A program made the position numbers and the translations under genes. A stretch of DNA of 64,000 nt, from NCBI GenBank assembly GCA_018376445.1, contig JAHABL010000002.1:1-64000 (forward strand), read 5' to 3'. Under the pieces are notes generated by a model. That model had not been told where the DNA came from and ran no database searches. It worked only from the letters and a program-made list of their open reading frames with translations. Source of the DNA: Mycobacteriales bacterium (GTDB taxonomy: Bacteria; Actinomycetota; Actinomycetes; Mycobacteriales; Mycobacteriaceae). Of the stretch, positions 33,657-43,892 are shown in pieces; the first letter of the stretch is position 1; each line of letters begins with the position of its first letter.

Positions 33657-35327
33657 CTAGAGCGTAATTTTACGCTTCCTCCGGGCAATAATCGATCCGC
33701 CACACACCAACACCGCCAGCACGCAGAGAACTCCATCTAGCCACGGCTGGATACAAGTGGCGGCAGTTCGCGTCTGATAAAGAGACACTGTGCGAACCGC
33801 AAAATCCTGTTCGTAAAGGGAGGTCTCGTCCATAATAGCGCCCTCCGGACTAATAAACGCACTGGCTCCAGACGTTGCCGCAACTACTACCCAACGGTGT
33901 AACTCCCGCGCTCGGAACTGGCTGATACCCAGCTGTTGGTAGGTCTCATGAGAATAGCCAAAGGTCGCATTGTTCGTGGGGACAGCTAACCAATCTGCGC
34001 CATGGTGTATCGCGCGTCGGCCACTATCCCCGAAAATGATCTCGAAACAGGTTGCGACACCAGCACGGGAACCATCAACCGGAATGATCCCATTTCCCCT
34101 CCCCGCCTGAAAATTACCTGCCCAAACTGCATAGGGGGAGATCTTTTCCACTAACCCACGGAGAGGGAGATACTCTCCAAAAGGCTGAATATGACGTTTT
34201 ACATGACGTATACCCTGATAACCATCAGATGTCCATAATAGAATGGCGTTGAGCTCCGGATTATGAGACTTTCGTCCTAAGACCGCCCCCACTAGAATTG
34301 GTGCTCGAATAGCTCTGGCAGCACTGGTAATAAGCGCATTGGCATCAGGATTGCCTAAAGGATCAATGTCCGCGGAGTTCTCCGGCCAAACCACTATGTC
34401 AGGTTGAGGCTGCTTTCCCAATCTCACTGCATCAGCCAGACGGAAGGTTGCCTGCGCGTGATTCTCCAACACTTCCATCCGAATCGCGTTAAACGTCAGT
34501 CCGGAAGTAGACACATCACCCTGAACAAAAGCGATGCGTCGGGTGCTGGTGGGTTCGGCATGAGTACGTTGCGAGAAGTCATAGATAAACGAACCTGAAG
34601 TCATGGTAAGAACAATCAGCAGCACACCTACTGCAGATCGAAAAACTTTGGGCGGGCGTGGCCACGAATACCACGAAAAGATTCCTGTATGCCCTCTATC
34701 GTCCCGTCTGCATACGGCAGCATACGCCAGGAATAGCGCCGCTGCGGCACCTATCACGAGGGTGTAAGCCCACATCACTACAAGAAAAGTGACGGCCGAG
34801 GCGGAACCCCACGGCGCGGCACTGACGAGTGGGCTGGTCGACTGCCCATAGGCGGGAGTCCCCCAGGAAAAACCTCCAAAGGGAAAACGGGCCCGAACCG
34901 CTTCCACTGCAGTCCACCAGAGTGCGCTCGCCGCCGCCGTGCGAACTGAGAAGACTCCCCAAAGCCTCATGAAGTGGACGACAGGAACCGTGATCGCCAC
35001 GACAAACAGGGCCAGGATGATACATAATGCAATCCACGGTGGCTCTTCGACAAAAGTCTGAATCCACTGGAAAAGTGGGAGGTAGAGAGCTAGTGCCCAC
35101 ACAAATCCAGCGCCTGCCGCGCACCAATAAAAGTGCCGCCGCCGCATCGCCACGAGTAGGCCGAGACCTCCGAATAATAGTGCGATACCAACAACTCCCA
35201 GCGGCCAAAGGTTGTACGGTGCAAAACTGAAATAACTTGCACCTCCACCAATAGCGGGAACAATAATTATCGGCCCCAATAGCTTCACGATGGAGCTGAA
35301 TACAGAACGAGGAGAAGGAGCGGACAT
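33657..35327 (-). CDS. lnt: Apolipoprotein N-acyltransferase
   Basis: 556 aa from ATG 35327 (a GTG three bases earlier is also in frame). About six N-terminal membrane helices (residues 15-225) precede a nitrilase-like domain. The catalytic triad is visible: Glu in VVWPENSAD, Lys in HVKRHIQPFGEYLPL, Cys in GVATCFEIIFGD. A final membrane helix lies near the C-terminus. It N-acylates diacylglyceryl-cysteine lipoproteins. Its start overlaps the cobN stop, so cobN-lnt-ppm1 may be read through on one transcript. Confidence 0.94.
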   Translation of the reverse strand: MSAPSPRSVFSSIVKLLGPIIIVPAIGGGASYFSFAPYNLWPLGVVGIALLFGGLGLLVAMRRRHFYWCAAGAGFVWALALYLPLFQWIQTFVEEPPWIALCIILALFVVAITVPVVHFMRLWGVFSVRTAAASALWWTAVEAVRARFPFGGFSWGTPAYGQSTSPLVSAAPWGSASAVTFLVVMWAYTLVIGAAAALFLAYAAVCRRDDRGHTGIFSWYSWPRPPKVFRSAVGVLLIVLTMTSGSFIYDFSQRTHAEPTSTRRIAFVQGDVSTSGLTFNAIRMEVLENHAQATFRLADAVRLGKQPQPDIVVWPENSADIDPLGNPDANALITSAARAIRAPILVGAVLGRKSHNPELNAILLWTSDGYQGIRHVKRHIQPFGEYLPLRGLVEKISPYAVWAGNFQAGRGNGIIPVDGSRAGVATCFEIIFGDSGRRAIHHGADWLAVPTNNATFGYSHETYQQLGISQFRARELHRWVVVAATSGASAFISPEGAIMDETSLYEQDFAVRTVSLYQTRTAATCIQPWLDGVLCVLAVLVCGGSIIARRKRKITL

Positions 35328-38300
35328 CACTCCATGGATCCTTCAGTTTCTAACAAGAGATCGGTGAGCTGCTCCAACATCCGTGAGTCGGGATTCTCCC
35401 AGAGTCCCCGCTGAACCGCTTCCATAAGCCGCTCACACATGCCGTGCAATGCCCATGGGTTGGCCTCTTCCAAGAAAGTGCGATTCTCTGTATCAAGGAG
35501 GTAGGATTCAGCTACCGCGCCATACATCCAATCGTCCAAGACGCCTGTTGTCGCGTCGTATCCGAAGAGATAATCAACTGTGGCTGCCATCTCAAAGGCG
35601 CCCTTGTAGCCATGTTTACGCATTCCTGCCAGCCAGCGAGGATTAAGCACCCGTGCTCGCACCACCCGTGTGGCCTCTTCACTGAGGCTACGGTGCCGGA
35701 CAGCTGATGGGCGCGTAGAGTCTCCGATATAGGAGGCAGGTTTATGATTGCGGAGCGCTTCCACCGTCGCTACCATGCCGCCATGAAATTGGAAGTAGTC
35801 GTCAGAATCGAAGATGTCGTGTTCTCGGGAATCGATATTCTTCGTTGCGAGGGTGATCCGCGCGAAATTGCGTTGCATGGCTGTTCGTGCTTCGATACCA
35901 GCCATATTACGGCCGTAAGCGTATCCACCCCAGGTAGTGTATACCTCTGCTATATCTTTTGTTGTCTCCCACTGTCCACTTTCCATCAACTGGATTACAC
36001 CAGCACCATAGGTCCCGGGTCGTGAACCAAAGATACGTGTCGTGGCAGTGCGCCAGTTCTTACCGCTACTTCCCCCCGGCTCATCAAGTAAGGCGTGTGC
36101 ACGGATGTAGTTATCTGCAGTATCTTCAGGGAGATCTGCCACAAGCTGTACGGCATCATCCATCAGTGCGATCGCAGCAGGGAACGCATCACGGAAGAAG
36201 CCTGAGATGCGGAGCGTCACATCAATACGCGGACGCCCCAATTCGGAAAGTGGAATGATCTCCAACCCGGTAATACGTCGACTCTGAGCATCCCACACAG
36301 GACGAACCCCAAGCAGCGAGAGTACTTCGGCAATATCGTCACCGCTGGTCCGCATTGCGGATGTCGCCCACAAAGAAATGCCGATAGATTCGGGATATCT
36401 GCCGTGATCGTCACAATAACGGTCGAGCAGAGTCCGTGCGAGATCTTGACCGGTCTCCCAGGCGAGCTCGGAAGGAATGGCGCGAGGGTCAAGGGCATAA
36501 AAATTACGTCCGGTCGGGAGGACCGACACAAGTCCGCGTAACGGTGAACCAGCTGGTCCAGGTGGTACTGCAGCACCATCAAGGGCTGCTAATACGTGGG
36601 GAATTTCCTGCCGTGTCTGACGCAGACGCGGTACCACCACCTCACACAAAAACTTCAGAACTTGCGGGAGGCGTGCACTATTAAAGGCTTCCGAACCCAC
36701 ATGAAAAGCTTCACAATAACGATTGATTGCATCAGTCACCAGGCCAACATCCCACTGGTGTGCCGCCAAGTCTTCGACGAGGAAACGGGCATGTTCTTCT
36801 GCCCTGTCCACCTGATGCCGACTATCAGTTCCATCCTCTTTGAGGCCGAGGACCTCACGTAATCCTGGAAGAATCTCCTGGCCACCCCATAATTGACGAG
36901 CTTGTGCAATGGCGAGCACCATATTCGTGAGGTGCTCCCCCTGGGGCTCACGGGAGAGAACATGGAGGCCGTCACGAATCTGGACATCTTTGATCTCGCA
37001 GAGCCATCCATCGACATGCATGAGCATGTCATCAAACTCATCCTCATTAGGCCGTTCCTCAAGTCCTAAATCTCGATGCATTTGAGCGGCCGTCATCAGG
37101 GTCCAAATTTGCTGCCGAATGGCAGGAAGCTTCGCCAGATCCATCGCGCTAATGTTCGCGTGTTCGTCCAGTAGTTGCTCCAGTCGAGCAATGTCTCCAT
37201 AGGATTCCGCACGCTGAGTAGGGGGAATAAGGTGATCTACTAGCACAGCATGGGCACGCCGCTTAGCCTGAGTACCCTCGCCAGGATCATTAATCAAGAA
37301 GGGATAAATGACGGGAAGGTCCCGCAGTGCCGCATCCGGTCCGCAGGAAGGGGAAAGTGCGTTCTGCTTTCCTGGCAGCCACTCCAAATTGCCATGCTTC
37401 CCCACATGTACGATCGCGTGCGCACCCCAGCCGCCAACCGTCCGATCCGCGGCAAGCCACCAGTAGGCAGCAAGATAGTGGTGTGACGGGGCCAGCTCCG
37501 GATCGTGGTAGATCGACACAGGGTTCTCCCCAAAGCCGCGCGGTGGCTGTACCATCACCAACACGTTGCCAAGCTCCAAGCCGGCAAAAAAGATCTCTGG
37601 GTGTCCGCTACGGCGAGCATCCACGAATAGCTCTCCGGGAGCAGGGCCCCAGGCATCTTCAACCTTCTGCTGCAGCTGAAGTGGGCACAGGCGGAGCCAA
37701 TGCTCATAGGTTGCAGCGTCCAACCGGAGTGTATTTGCAGCAACCTGTTCATCCGTCAGCCAATCTGCGTCTTGCCCACCCGCCGCAATAATCGCTTTCA
37801 TCAGCTCGGCCGGATTATCGGCAGCAGGATCGTCAATGCTATAACCCGGGATGGCTGCTTCATCTACGGTATAGCCGGCAGCAGCCAAAGCGTGGAGCAA
37901 CGCGAGGACTGAGGCAGGAGTATCCAACCCAACCGCGTTACCAATGCGGGCATGCTTTGTTGGATAAGCCGAGAGCATAAGAACAATACGCTTATCGGCA
38001 TTGGCAAGGTAACCCAGCCGCACCGTCCTCATCACCAGTGATGCCAATCGGGAACAGCGTTCGGGGTCTGCCACGTAACGGCTGAGACCGTCTTCTCCCT
38101 CCTCTTTAAAACTAAAAGGCACAGTGATGATACGCCCATCGCATTCGGGAATTGCCACCTGCGATGCAGCATCCAACGGGCTCATCCCCTCATCAGACTC
38201 CAACCACTTGTCGTGTGGAGAGGTCAGACAAAGTCCCTGGAAGATGGGGATACCCAGACGAGCAAGGGCTCCTCCATCCCACGTGTCGTCCTTATCCCAC

Positions 38301-39025
38301 GGGGTGGTAACAGCAGAATCGGGGAAAGTACATTGTCCTGGTTGATGGGCGGCCAACACCGTCACGACAAGTGCGTCAAAGGTCCCCAGATAGTTCAGCA
38401 AATCTTCGTCGGGAGTGCGCAGAGACGACACAAAAATAGGCACTGCTACTCCCCCACACGTAGAAAACGCCTCTGCAAGTGTTGTTATAAACGCAGTGTT
38501 TCCGGCGAGATAGTGCGAGCGGTAGAAGACAATCCCCACTCGGCCCTTGGCTCCAGCGAGCTCGTTCTTACCGGGATCTGTACCCATAATGCCCCAGGCA
38601 GGATGTGCGTGGGGTGCCGGCACGTGGTTGCTTGCTTCCCTCGGACTCATCCCCGGGGTACAGACCGCGAGTTCAAGGTAATCCCAGAGAGACTCCATAT
38701 TATCCGCACCGGATGCCGCAAGATAGAGATGAGTGACGTGCGCAATCTCAGCTGAGACCGTGGAACACGCCAACAATTCGGTGTCGATCAATTGTTCGCC
38801 GGAAACCACCACAAGGGGTTTCTCTAGTACCGTCACCAGTGAGATTAGACCATCCCAGGTACGAGCGCTGCCCAGCAGGCGAAGCACGATGACGTCGGCG
38901 TCCGTCAGAAGAGTGGTTACTTCTTCTGCTGCTACACCGGAAGGGTTTCGCCATAACCAGGGGCGATGAGACTGAGCAGCCGCTAACCCATCAGTATCAG
39001 AAGTGGAAAGCAAAACGGCGCGCAC
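35327..39025 (-). CDS. cobN: Cobaltochelatase subunit CobN
   Basis: 1232 aa, GTG start at 39025. This is the large subunit that inserts cobalt into hydrogenobyrinate a,c-diamide; it works with an AAA subunit pair (CobS/CobT or ChlI/ChlD type) not encoded nearby. The family signature HVGKHGNLEWLPGKQNALS is present near 540, and the CobN/BchH pattern of conserved His/Arg/Trp continues to the C-terminus. Divergent from cobG with about 95 bases between; no cobalamin riboswitch is apparent in that gap. Confidence 0.95.
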   Translation of the reverse strand: MRAVLLSTSDTDGLAAAQSHRPWLWRNPSGVAAEEVTTLLTDADVIVLRLLGSARTWDGLISLVTVLEKPLVVVSGEQLIDTELLACSTVSAEIAHVTHLYLAASGADNMESLWDYLELAVCTPGMSPREASNHVPAPHAHPAWGIMGTDPGKNELAGAKGRVGIVFYRSHYLAGNTAFITTLAEAFSTCGGVAVPIFVSSLRTPDEDLLNYLGTFDALVVTVLAAHQPGQCTFPDSAVTTPWDKDDTWDGGALARLGIPIFQGLCLTSPHDKWLESDEGMSPLDAASQVAIPECDGRIITVPFSFKEEGEDGLSRYVADPERCSRLASLVMRTVRLGYLANADKRIVLMLSAYPTKHARIGNAVGLDTPASVLALLHALAAAGYTVDEAAIPGYSIDDPAADNPAELMKAIIAAGGQDADWLTDEQVAANTLRLDAATYEHWLRLCPLQLQQKVEDAWGPAPGELFVDARRSGHPEIFFAGLELGNVLVMVQPPRGFGENPVSIYHDPELAPSHHYLAAYWWLAADRTVGGWGAHAIVHVGKHGNLEWLPGKQNALSPSCGPDAALRDLPVIYPFLINDPGEGTQAKRRAHAVLVDHLIPPTQRAESYGDIARLEQLLDEHANISAMDLAKLPAIRQQIWTLMTAAQMHRDLGLEERPNEDEFDDMLMHVDGWLCEIKDVQIRDGLHVLSREPQGEHLTNMVLAIAQARQLWGGQEILPGLREVLGLKEDGTDSRHQVDRAEEHARFLVEDLAAHQWDVGLVTDAINRYCEAFHVGSEAFNSARLPQVLKFLCEVVVPRLRQTRQEIPHVLAALDGAAVPPGPAGSPLRGLVSVLPTGRNFYALDPRAIPSELAWETGQDLARTLLDRYCDDHGRYPESIGISLWATSAMRTSGDDIAEVLSLLGVRPVWDAQSRRITGLEIIPLSELGRPRIDVTLRISGFFRDAFPAAIALMDDAVQLVADLPEDTADNYIRAHALLDEPGGSSGKNWRTATTRIFGSRPGTYGAGVIQLMESGQWETTKDIAEVYTTWGGYAYGRNMAGIEARTAMQRNFARITLATKNIDSREHDIFDSDDYFQFHGGMVATVEALRNHKPASYIGDSTRPSAVRHRSLSEEATRVVRARVLNPRWLAGMRKHGYKGAFEMAATVDYLFGYDATTGVLDDWMYGAVAESYLLDTENRTFLEEANPWALHGMCERLMEAVQRGLWENPDSRMLEQLTDLLLETEGSME

Positions 39026-39120
39026 ACGAACCTACTTTTTCAGCGATAGTAACTCCCCCATGGTATCAAGGAGCACGTGGGCTAACCTGCTGCATGCACC
39101 CAACAGACTAGGCTAGTGGA

Positions 39121-40350
39121 GTGCACACCTTTATTCCTCGGCAAGAATCCGACCACTCCTGCCACGACTCGTGTCCAAGCGCGCTAAGACTTTTCCCCGC
39201 ACAAGACGGCGGCATCGCGCGCATCCGCAAACCAGGCAGCCTTTTTACCCCTGCTGAACTACATTTCTTAGGAGAGGCTGCTGCGCACTATGGGGACGGG
39301 TTCTTACATCTGTCAAACCGCTCACACCCGCAGCTGCGCGGGGTCCGCAAGGGCGACATGCATCAAGGCCTTATCGCTGACATTGCAGCAGCGGGGCTTC
39401 TCCCCCATCCAACCCATGATAGTGTGCGCACTATTCTCGTCTCCCCACTCCACCATTCGGAAGGCCCATCTGCTGACTCCCTTGCACGTCTTGTCGACGA
39501 GCTCGACCAGGCACTCTGTGCTTGCCCCGCGGTCGCAGATCTCTCCGGACGAACCATTATCGCGCTTGATAACGGAAGCGGTGACGTCTGCTACGAGCGC
39601 CCAGATCTTGGGGCTGTGGCACAGCCCAACGGTAGCTGGATGATCCTTCTGGCAGCCGCTCCCACTCCCCTCACGTGCGCACAGAATCATCTTGTAGAGA
39701 TACTTGCCGCCGCTGCTCAGTACTATGCCGAATTTCCCCGCCAGCAGTGGCGGATGGTCGACGAGGAGCAGTGTCGAGAGACTATCTTGATGCAGCTCCG
39801 CGAGCACTATTCGCGGCAGCTTACCGAACTCAAGGACGCAGACGTATCACTCCCACCACGGTTCCAGCCCACAGCCGGTATCACAGCAGATACTGTAGTG
39901 GCTACCATCCCCTTCGGGCGAATGACCGCAGAAGCCGCACAAGAACTAGCCGGCTTCGGCTACTCTGTGCGTTTTACACCCTGGCACAGCGTCGCCATCT
40001 ATGGCGTTTCAGCAGCTGCCCGCGACGACCTGTGCACCGCCCTAACTCGGTTAGGAATGAGCGTCGATCCACGTCACCCGGCGAACTGGATTAGTGCCTG
40101 TGGTGGACAACCGGGATGCCGACGTGCGCATGCTGATGTACGTGGTGATGCTTGGCAGCAGATGCACTCCTCCGACTACCAACCAGGAGTCCGAATTCAC
40201 TATGTAGGCTGTGCCCGCCGGTGCGGACACCCCAATGCACAGCATTGGGAACGTCTAGCCACAGCACAAGGAGAGTATGTAGAAACGCTCATGGACGCAG
40301 ATGGGCGAACCCCAGTAACTAGCGGAGGACATCAGCTGCATGAGCTATAG
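39121..40350 (+). CDS. cobG: Precorrin-3B synthase CobG
   Basis: 409 aa, GTG start. A ferredoxin-like nitrite/sulfite reductase fold with duplicated half-domains. The cysteines that hold the 4Fe-4S cluster are in CGGQPGCRRAH and CARRCGHP near 330 and 363. It oxidises precorrin-3A to precorrin-3B using oxygen, which marks the aerobic route. Its end overlaps the cobH start by 11 bases. Confidence 0.93.
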   Translation: MHTFIPRQESDHSCHDSCPSALRLFPAQDGGIARIRKPGSLFTPAELHFLGEAAAHYGDGFLHLSNRSHPQLRGVRKGDMHQGLIADIAAAGLLPHPTHDSVRTILVSPLHHSEGPSADSLARLVDELDQALCACPAVADLSGRTIIALDNGSGDVCYERPDLGAVAQPNGSWMILLAAAPTPLTCAQNHLVEILAAAAQYYAEFPRQQWRMVDEEQCRETILMQLREHYSRQLTELKDADVSLPPRFQPTAGITADTVVATIPFGRMTAEAAQELAGFGYSVRFTPWHSVAIYGVSAAARDDLCTALTRLGMSVDPRHPANWISACGGQPGCRRAHADVRGDAWQQMHSSDYQPGVRIHYVGCARRCGHPNAQHWERLATAQGEYVETLMDADGRTPVTSGGHQLHEL

Positions 40351-40993
40351 CTACACCAGTTCGGGAGATGACATTTACGCCGAGTCTTTCCGTATCATTC
40401 GGAAGGAAGCAGATCTCTCCAGGTTTAGCCCCGCGCTTGAGCCTATTGCTGTACGCATGATCCACGGGTGCGGGCAGACTGACCTCGCTCACGATATTGA
40501 GGCCAGCGAAGGATGTGTGGAGGCCGCCCGCCGAGCGCTGCAGATTGGAGCCCCTGTACTTTGTGATGTCTCCATGGTGGCGACCGGTATCACACGCCGG
40601 CGGCTCCCCCACAACAATCCCATAATCTGTACCCTGCACGAGTCTGGCATCCGTGACGCCGCTGCAGCGCACGGGCTGACCCGTTGTGCCCAAGCCGTCG
40701 ACATGTGGGCCCCCTACAGTGATGGTGCTGTTGTTGCTATCGGCAATGCTCCGACCGCCCTCTATCGTCTCCTCGAGCTTCTTGACGATGAAAAGATTCC
40801 CGACCCAGCAGCTATCATTGGCATCCCCGTGGGTTTTGTTGGTGCCGCAGAATCCAAACAGGCGCTAGCCGACTGGTGCGCGTCCCACCCGGGACGAACA
40901 GAGTATCTGACAGTTCATGGCCGGCGAGGCGGTTCAGCCATCGTCGTATCTGCTCTCAATGCTCTCGCCACGCCTTCGGAGAAAGCGTTCTAA
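40340..40993 (+). CDS. cobH: Precorrin-8X methylmutase CobH
   Basis: 217 aa. It moves the methyl group from C-11 to C-12, making hydrogenobyrinate. The catalytic His lies in VRMIHGCGQTDLAHDI near residue 37, and the GNAPTALYRLLEL and GIPVGFVGAAESK motifs are typical. ATG 40340 lies inside the cobG end with AGCGGAGG upstream; cobIJ begins 2 bases after the stop. Confidence 0.95.
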   Translation: MSYSYTSSGDDIYAESFRIIRKEADLSRFSPALEPIAVRMIHGCGQTDLAHDIEASEGCVEAARRALQIGAPVLCDVSMVATGITRRRLPHNNPIICTLHESGIRDAAAAHGLTRCAQAVDMWAPYSDGAVVAIGNAPTALYRLLELLDDEKIPDPAAIIGIPVGFVGAAESKQALADWCASHPGRTEYLTVHGRRGGSAIVVSALNALATPSEKAF

Positions 40994-40995
40994 CC

Positions 40996-42558
40996 ATGTC
41001 TAGCTCAAACGATGAAGCTGCTATTCACCCTCGAGAACCACGGGGACACCTCTATGCTATCGGTGTTGGTCCGGGAGATCCCGAGCTCCTCACAGTCAAA
41101 GCCGTTCACGCGTTGTGCGCTGCTGATGTCGTTGCCTATCACCAGGCCCCCGGCCACACCTCCCACGCATTGCACACTGTCACCCCCTACCTTGACCAGC
41201 AGCGACTGCTTACCTTAGAGTACCCAGTGACTACTGGGTCAACTTCTCACCCAGAGGGATACCAAGGAGCACTAGCGGAGTTTTACGACACGGCTGAGAG
41301 GCTGTTGCGTGCTGAGCTCGCAGCTGGCAAAACCGTCGCCCTCATCGCTGCCGGAGATCCCCTTATCTACAGCTCACAACAGCATCTAAGCCGCCGCCTC
41401 GCTGGGGACTATCCGGTCGACATCATTCCCGGGATCAGCAGCTTTCAAGCGGCAGCCGCTGCCACCAACAGCGTATTGTGCGAAGATCATGACGTGTTTC
41501 GTGTCGTACCGGCAACCTTGCCCCTCGCAGAACTCACTACCCAACTGCGCAGCGGCGATCCGCTGGCAGTACTCAAACTAGGCCGTACCACCGAGACACT
41601 CGTTTCGGCGCTCCGCGCGGCGGACCGGTTAGAACAAGCTCTTGTCGTAATGAATGCCAGTACTCCGCTTGAAAACGTTGTCCGTTTAACGGATGTCCTC
41701 AGCAGAGGGGAACGAATCCCCTACTTCTCCGTCGTACTGCTACCCTCCGCGACAGTTGCTGACGGAGTTGTACGCCAGGAGAATCTCCCGGCGGAAGGAT
41801 GCGTGGACGTCGTGGGGTTGGGCCCAGGAGACGCTAGATTCCTCACCCCGGACACGGCGGATATTCTTACCCAGGCAACTGATGTGGTGGGATATGGCGC
41901 CTATACGCAACGAGTCGCGTTGAAGGAGGGCCAGCGCGTCCATAGCTCGGGAAACATGGTGGAGCTAGAGCGTGCGCGACTGGCGCTAGACCTAGCTGCC
42001 TCCGGAAAACGAGTGGTTGTTGTTTCGTCGGGGGATCCCGGTGTGTTCGGTATGGCTACCGCGCTGATGGAAGTTCTGGATACGCTTGATCCCCAGAGCG
42101 GGGATGTGGAAAGGTTCGCCCAGCTGCCGATTGAGATTCACCCTGGAGTCACGGCAGCTCTGGCAGCAGCAGCCCTTGTGGGTGCTCCCCTTGGCCATGA
42201 TTTCGCTGTCCTTTCCTTATCAGACCGCCTGAAGCCTTGGGAAACCATTGCGCAGCGCGTTCAAGCCTGTTGCACCGTGGATCTGGCATTCGCTGTGTAT
42301 AACCCAAAATCGCGGGCGCGCCCGCACCAAATTGATACCTTCATTGAACTTCTGCGCCGCGCACGAAGTCCCGAAACTCTGATAATTAAGGTACGAGCGG
42401 TAGGCTGTGAACAGGAACAATACAGTGTCAGCACGCTTGCCGACTTTACGAGTGACGATGTTGACATGCGCACTGTGCTTATCGTCGGGTCCTCCCGCAC
42501 GCGCAGAGTGGCCGTGGGTGACCGTCAGCGGGTCTATACCCCGCGGCGTTACGACTAG
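40996..42558 (+). CDS. cobIJ: Bifunctional precorrin-2 C20- / precorrin-3B C17-methyltransferase CobIJ
   Basis: 520 aa from ATG 40996; an in-frame extension back into cobH is ignored. Two tetrapyrrole methyltransferase domains: CobI (about 20-260, GVGPGDPELLTVKA, AAGDPLIYSS) and CobJ (about 270-510, VVGLGPGDARFLTPDT, SSGDPGVFGMA). The same fusion is found in M. tuberculosis (Rv2066). SAM-dependent steps before and after CobG. Confidence 0.94.
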   Translation: MSSSNDEAAIHPREPRGHLYAIGVGPGDPELLTVKAVHALCAADVVAYHQAPGHTSHALHTVTPYLDQQRLLTLEYPVTTGSTSHPEGYQGALAEFYDTAERLLRAELAAGKTVALIAAGDPLIYSSQQHLSRRLAGDYPVDIIPGISSFQAAAAATNSVLCEDHDVFRVVPATLPLAELTTQLRSGDPLAVLKLGRTTETLVSALRAADRLEQALVVMNASTPLENVVRLTDVLSRGERIPYFSVVLLPSATVADGVVRQENLPAEGCVDVVGLGPGDARFLTPDTADILTQATDVVGYGAYTQRVALKEGQRVHSSGNMVELERARLALDLAASGKRVVVVSSGDPGVFGMATALMEVLDTLDPQSGDVERFAQLPIEIHPGVTAALAAAALVGAPLGHDFAVLSLSDRLKPWETIAQRVQACCTVDLAFAVYNPKSRARPHQIDTFIELLRRARSPETLIIKVRAVGCEQEQYSVSTLADFTSDDVDMRTVLIVGSSRTRRVAVGDRQRVYTPRRYD

Positions 42559-42566
42559 GAGATGTA

Positions 42567-43892
42567 GTGGCAGATAAGCCAGTTAAGCCCCGTGTAGTGT
42601 GGGTAGATATCGCCAAAGGTATCTCCATTCTCACGGTCGTTTTTCTTCACCTATCGACCTGGGGAATCGACACAGGAAACTCACCTGGACTGTGGTACAA
42701 CGTTTCTGCGAACTTCGTTCACTTGCGTATGCCGCTTTTCTTCATGGTGTCTGGCCTCTTCGCAGCCAAGATTCGGCGTTTCACCTTTGCCGAGCTCATC
42801 GTCAAACGCACGTGGCTATGGGGCGTTCCTTATATTCTGTGGGGAGCCATCGTGCTGCTGGCCTCCCACTTTATTCGCGGCACCTCTCTCGACCAGTTCT
42901 GGAGCCAATGGGGCCGGGGGATCATCTTTCCCGAAAACGGAATTTGGTTCCTCATGGCTTTACTAGTTTTCACCTTCGTCATTTGGGTGTGCCGGCGGGT
43001 ACGTGGGCGCTACGTGCTGGCAGTGTCCTTCATCCTGACACTGATTGCTCCCTTTATCGGAGGCTCAGCGCAGGCTGGGCCCCTATGGTCGTGGACGCGC
43101 GTTGCAATGTACTTTTCCTCCTACTGCATTGGGCTATACGGGCGCGAGATTGTTATCCGTGTTGCTGCGAAAAGTCGCTGGTACCACGCACTTATTCTCT
43201 TCGTATTGCTCATTGTGATGGAACAAGGCTACCGCTATATCAACAATGAGTTTCTGCACACCAGCGCCAACATTCTCCTCATCGGATATGGCCTCATTAC
43301 TGGCGTCGCGATCGCGGTAGCGCTGGACGGTACCTACTTTGGAAAACTGCTGTCCTACCTTGGGCGACATACCCTGGAGATCTACCTGCTCAACGAGATT
43401 CTCGTCTGGGTGTTTTATAAAGATATCTTCCCCCTCATTGACACCCACACCGGCAGCGACATGTCCACCTGGCAAGAGGGTGAACTCTTCATCGACCCGC
43501 GGGGCGTACTCAGCTCAATGAACTTCTGGGCTCCGCTGATCGGACTGGTCTTCGTGACAGGTGTTTCCCTTCTGATTCGCGAGCTAGTGCGCGGTTCCCG
43601 TCTCGACTACGTATTTACCCCTCCCACTTTTGCTTGGATGACCCGCTGGGTGCAGAAGAGCATCGAACGTCGTGCACAACGCCATGCGGAGGCACGTGCG
43701 CAGGCAATGTCACAAGGCTGCCAATACCAGCCCGAGAATGACGAAGCTTTGCTTTCAGAGCCAGACGTCACTACCGAGTTACTGGCGTCTGAAAAGGGTC
43801 TTTTGGAAGAGCGCGCGGTACACCTTCCCCAAGCCGGAGATGATCATGCTCGGCGCGGCAACAGATCTGGCGAGCCGGAGCAAAGACGTTAG
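42567..43892 (+). CDS. Acyltransferase 3 family membrane protein
   Basis: 441 aa, GTG 42567 after AGGAGATG. About ten membrane helices (residues 10-340). The first helix carries the family pattern WVDIAKGISILTVVFLHL with the conserved His. The last 75 residues are hydrophilic. Such proteins O-acetylate or acylate cell-surface sugars or lipids; in C. glutamicum one member (TmaT) acetylates trehalose monomycolate. The link to that substrate, or to the corrin genes around it, is not shown. It ends in a 4-base convergent overlap with cobK. Confidence 0.88.
   Translation: MADKPVKPRVVWVDIAKGISILTVVFLHLSTWGIDTGNSPGLWYNVSANFVHLRMPLFFMVSGLFAAKIRRFTFAELIVKRTWLWGVPYILWGAIVLLASHFIRGTSLDQFWSQWGRGIIFPENGIWFLMALLVFTFVIWVCRRVRGRYVLAVSFILTLIAPFIGGSAQAGPLWSWTRVAMYFSSYCIGLYGREIVIRVAAKSRWYHALILFVLLIVMEQGYRYINNEFLHTSANILLIGYGLITGVAIAVALDGTYFGKLLSYLGRHTLEIYLLNEILVWVFYKDIFPLIDTHTGSDMSTWQEGELFIDPRGVLSSMNFWAPLIGLVFVTGVSLLIRELVRGSRLDYVFTPPTFAWMTRWVQKSIERRAQRHAEARAQAMSQGCQYQPENDEALLSEPDVTTELLASEKGLLEERAVHLPQAGDDHARRGNRSGEPEQRR

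Noticed and set aside
39026..39120. Possible cobalamin riboswitch between cobN and cobG
   Set aside because: The gap is only about 95 bases and no B12-box-like segment or long conserved fold is visible.
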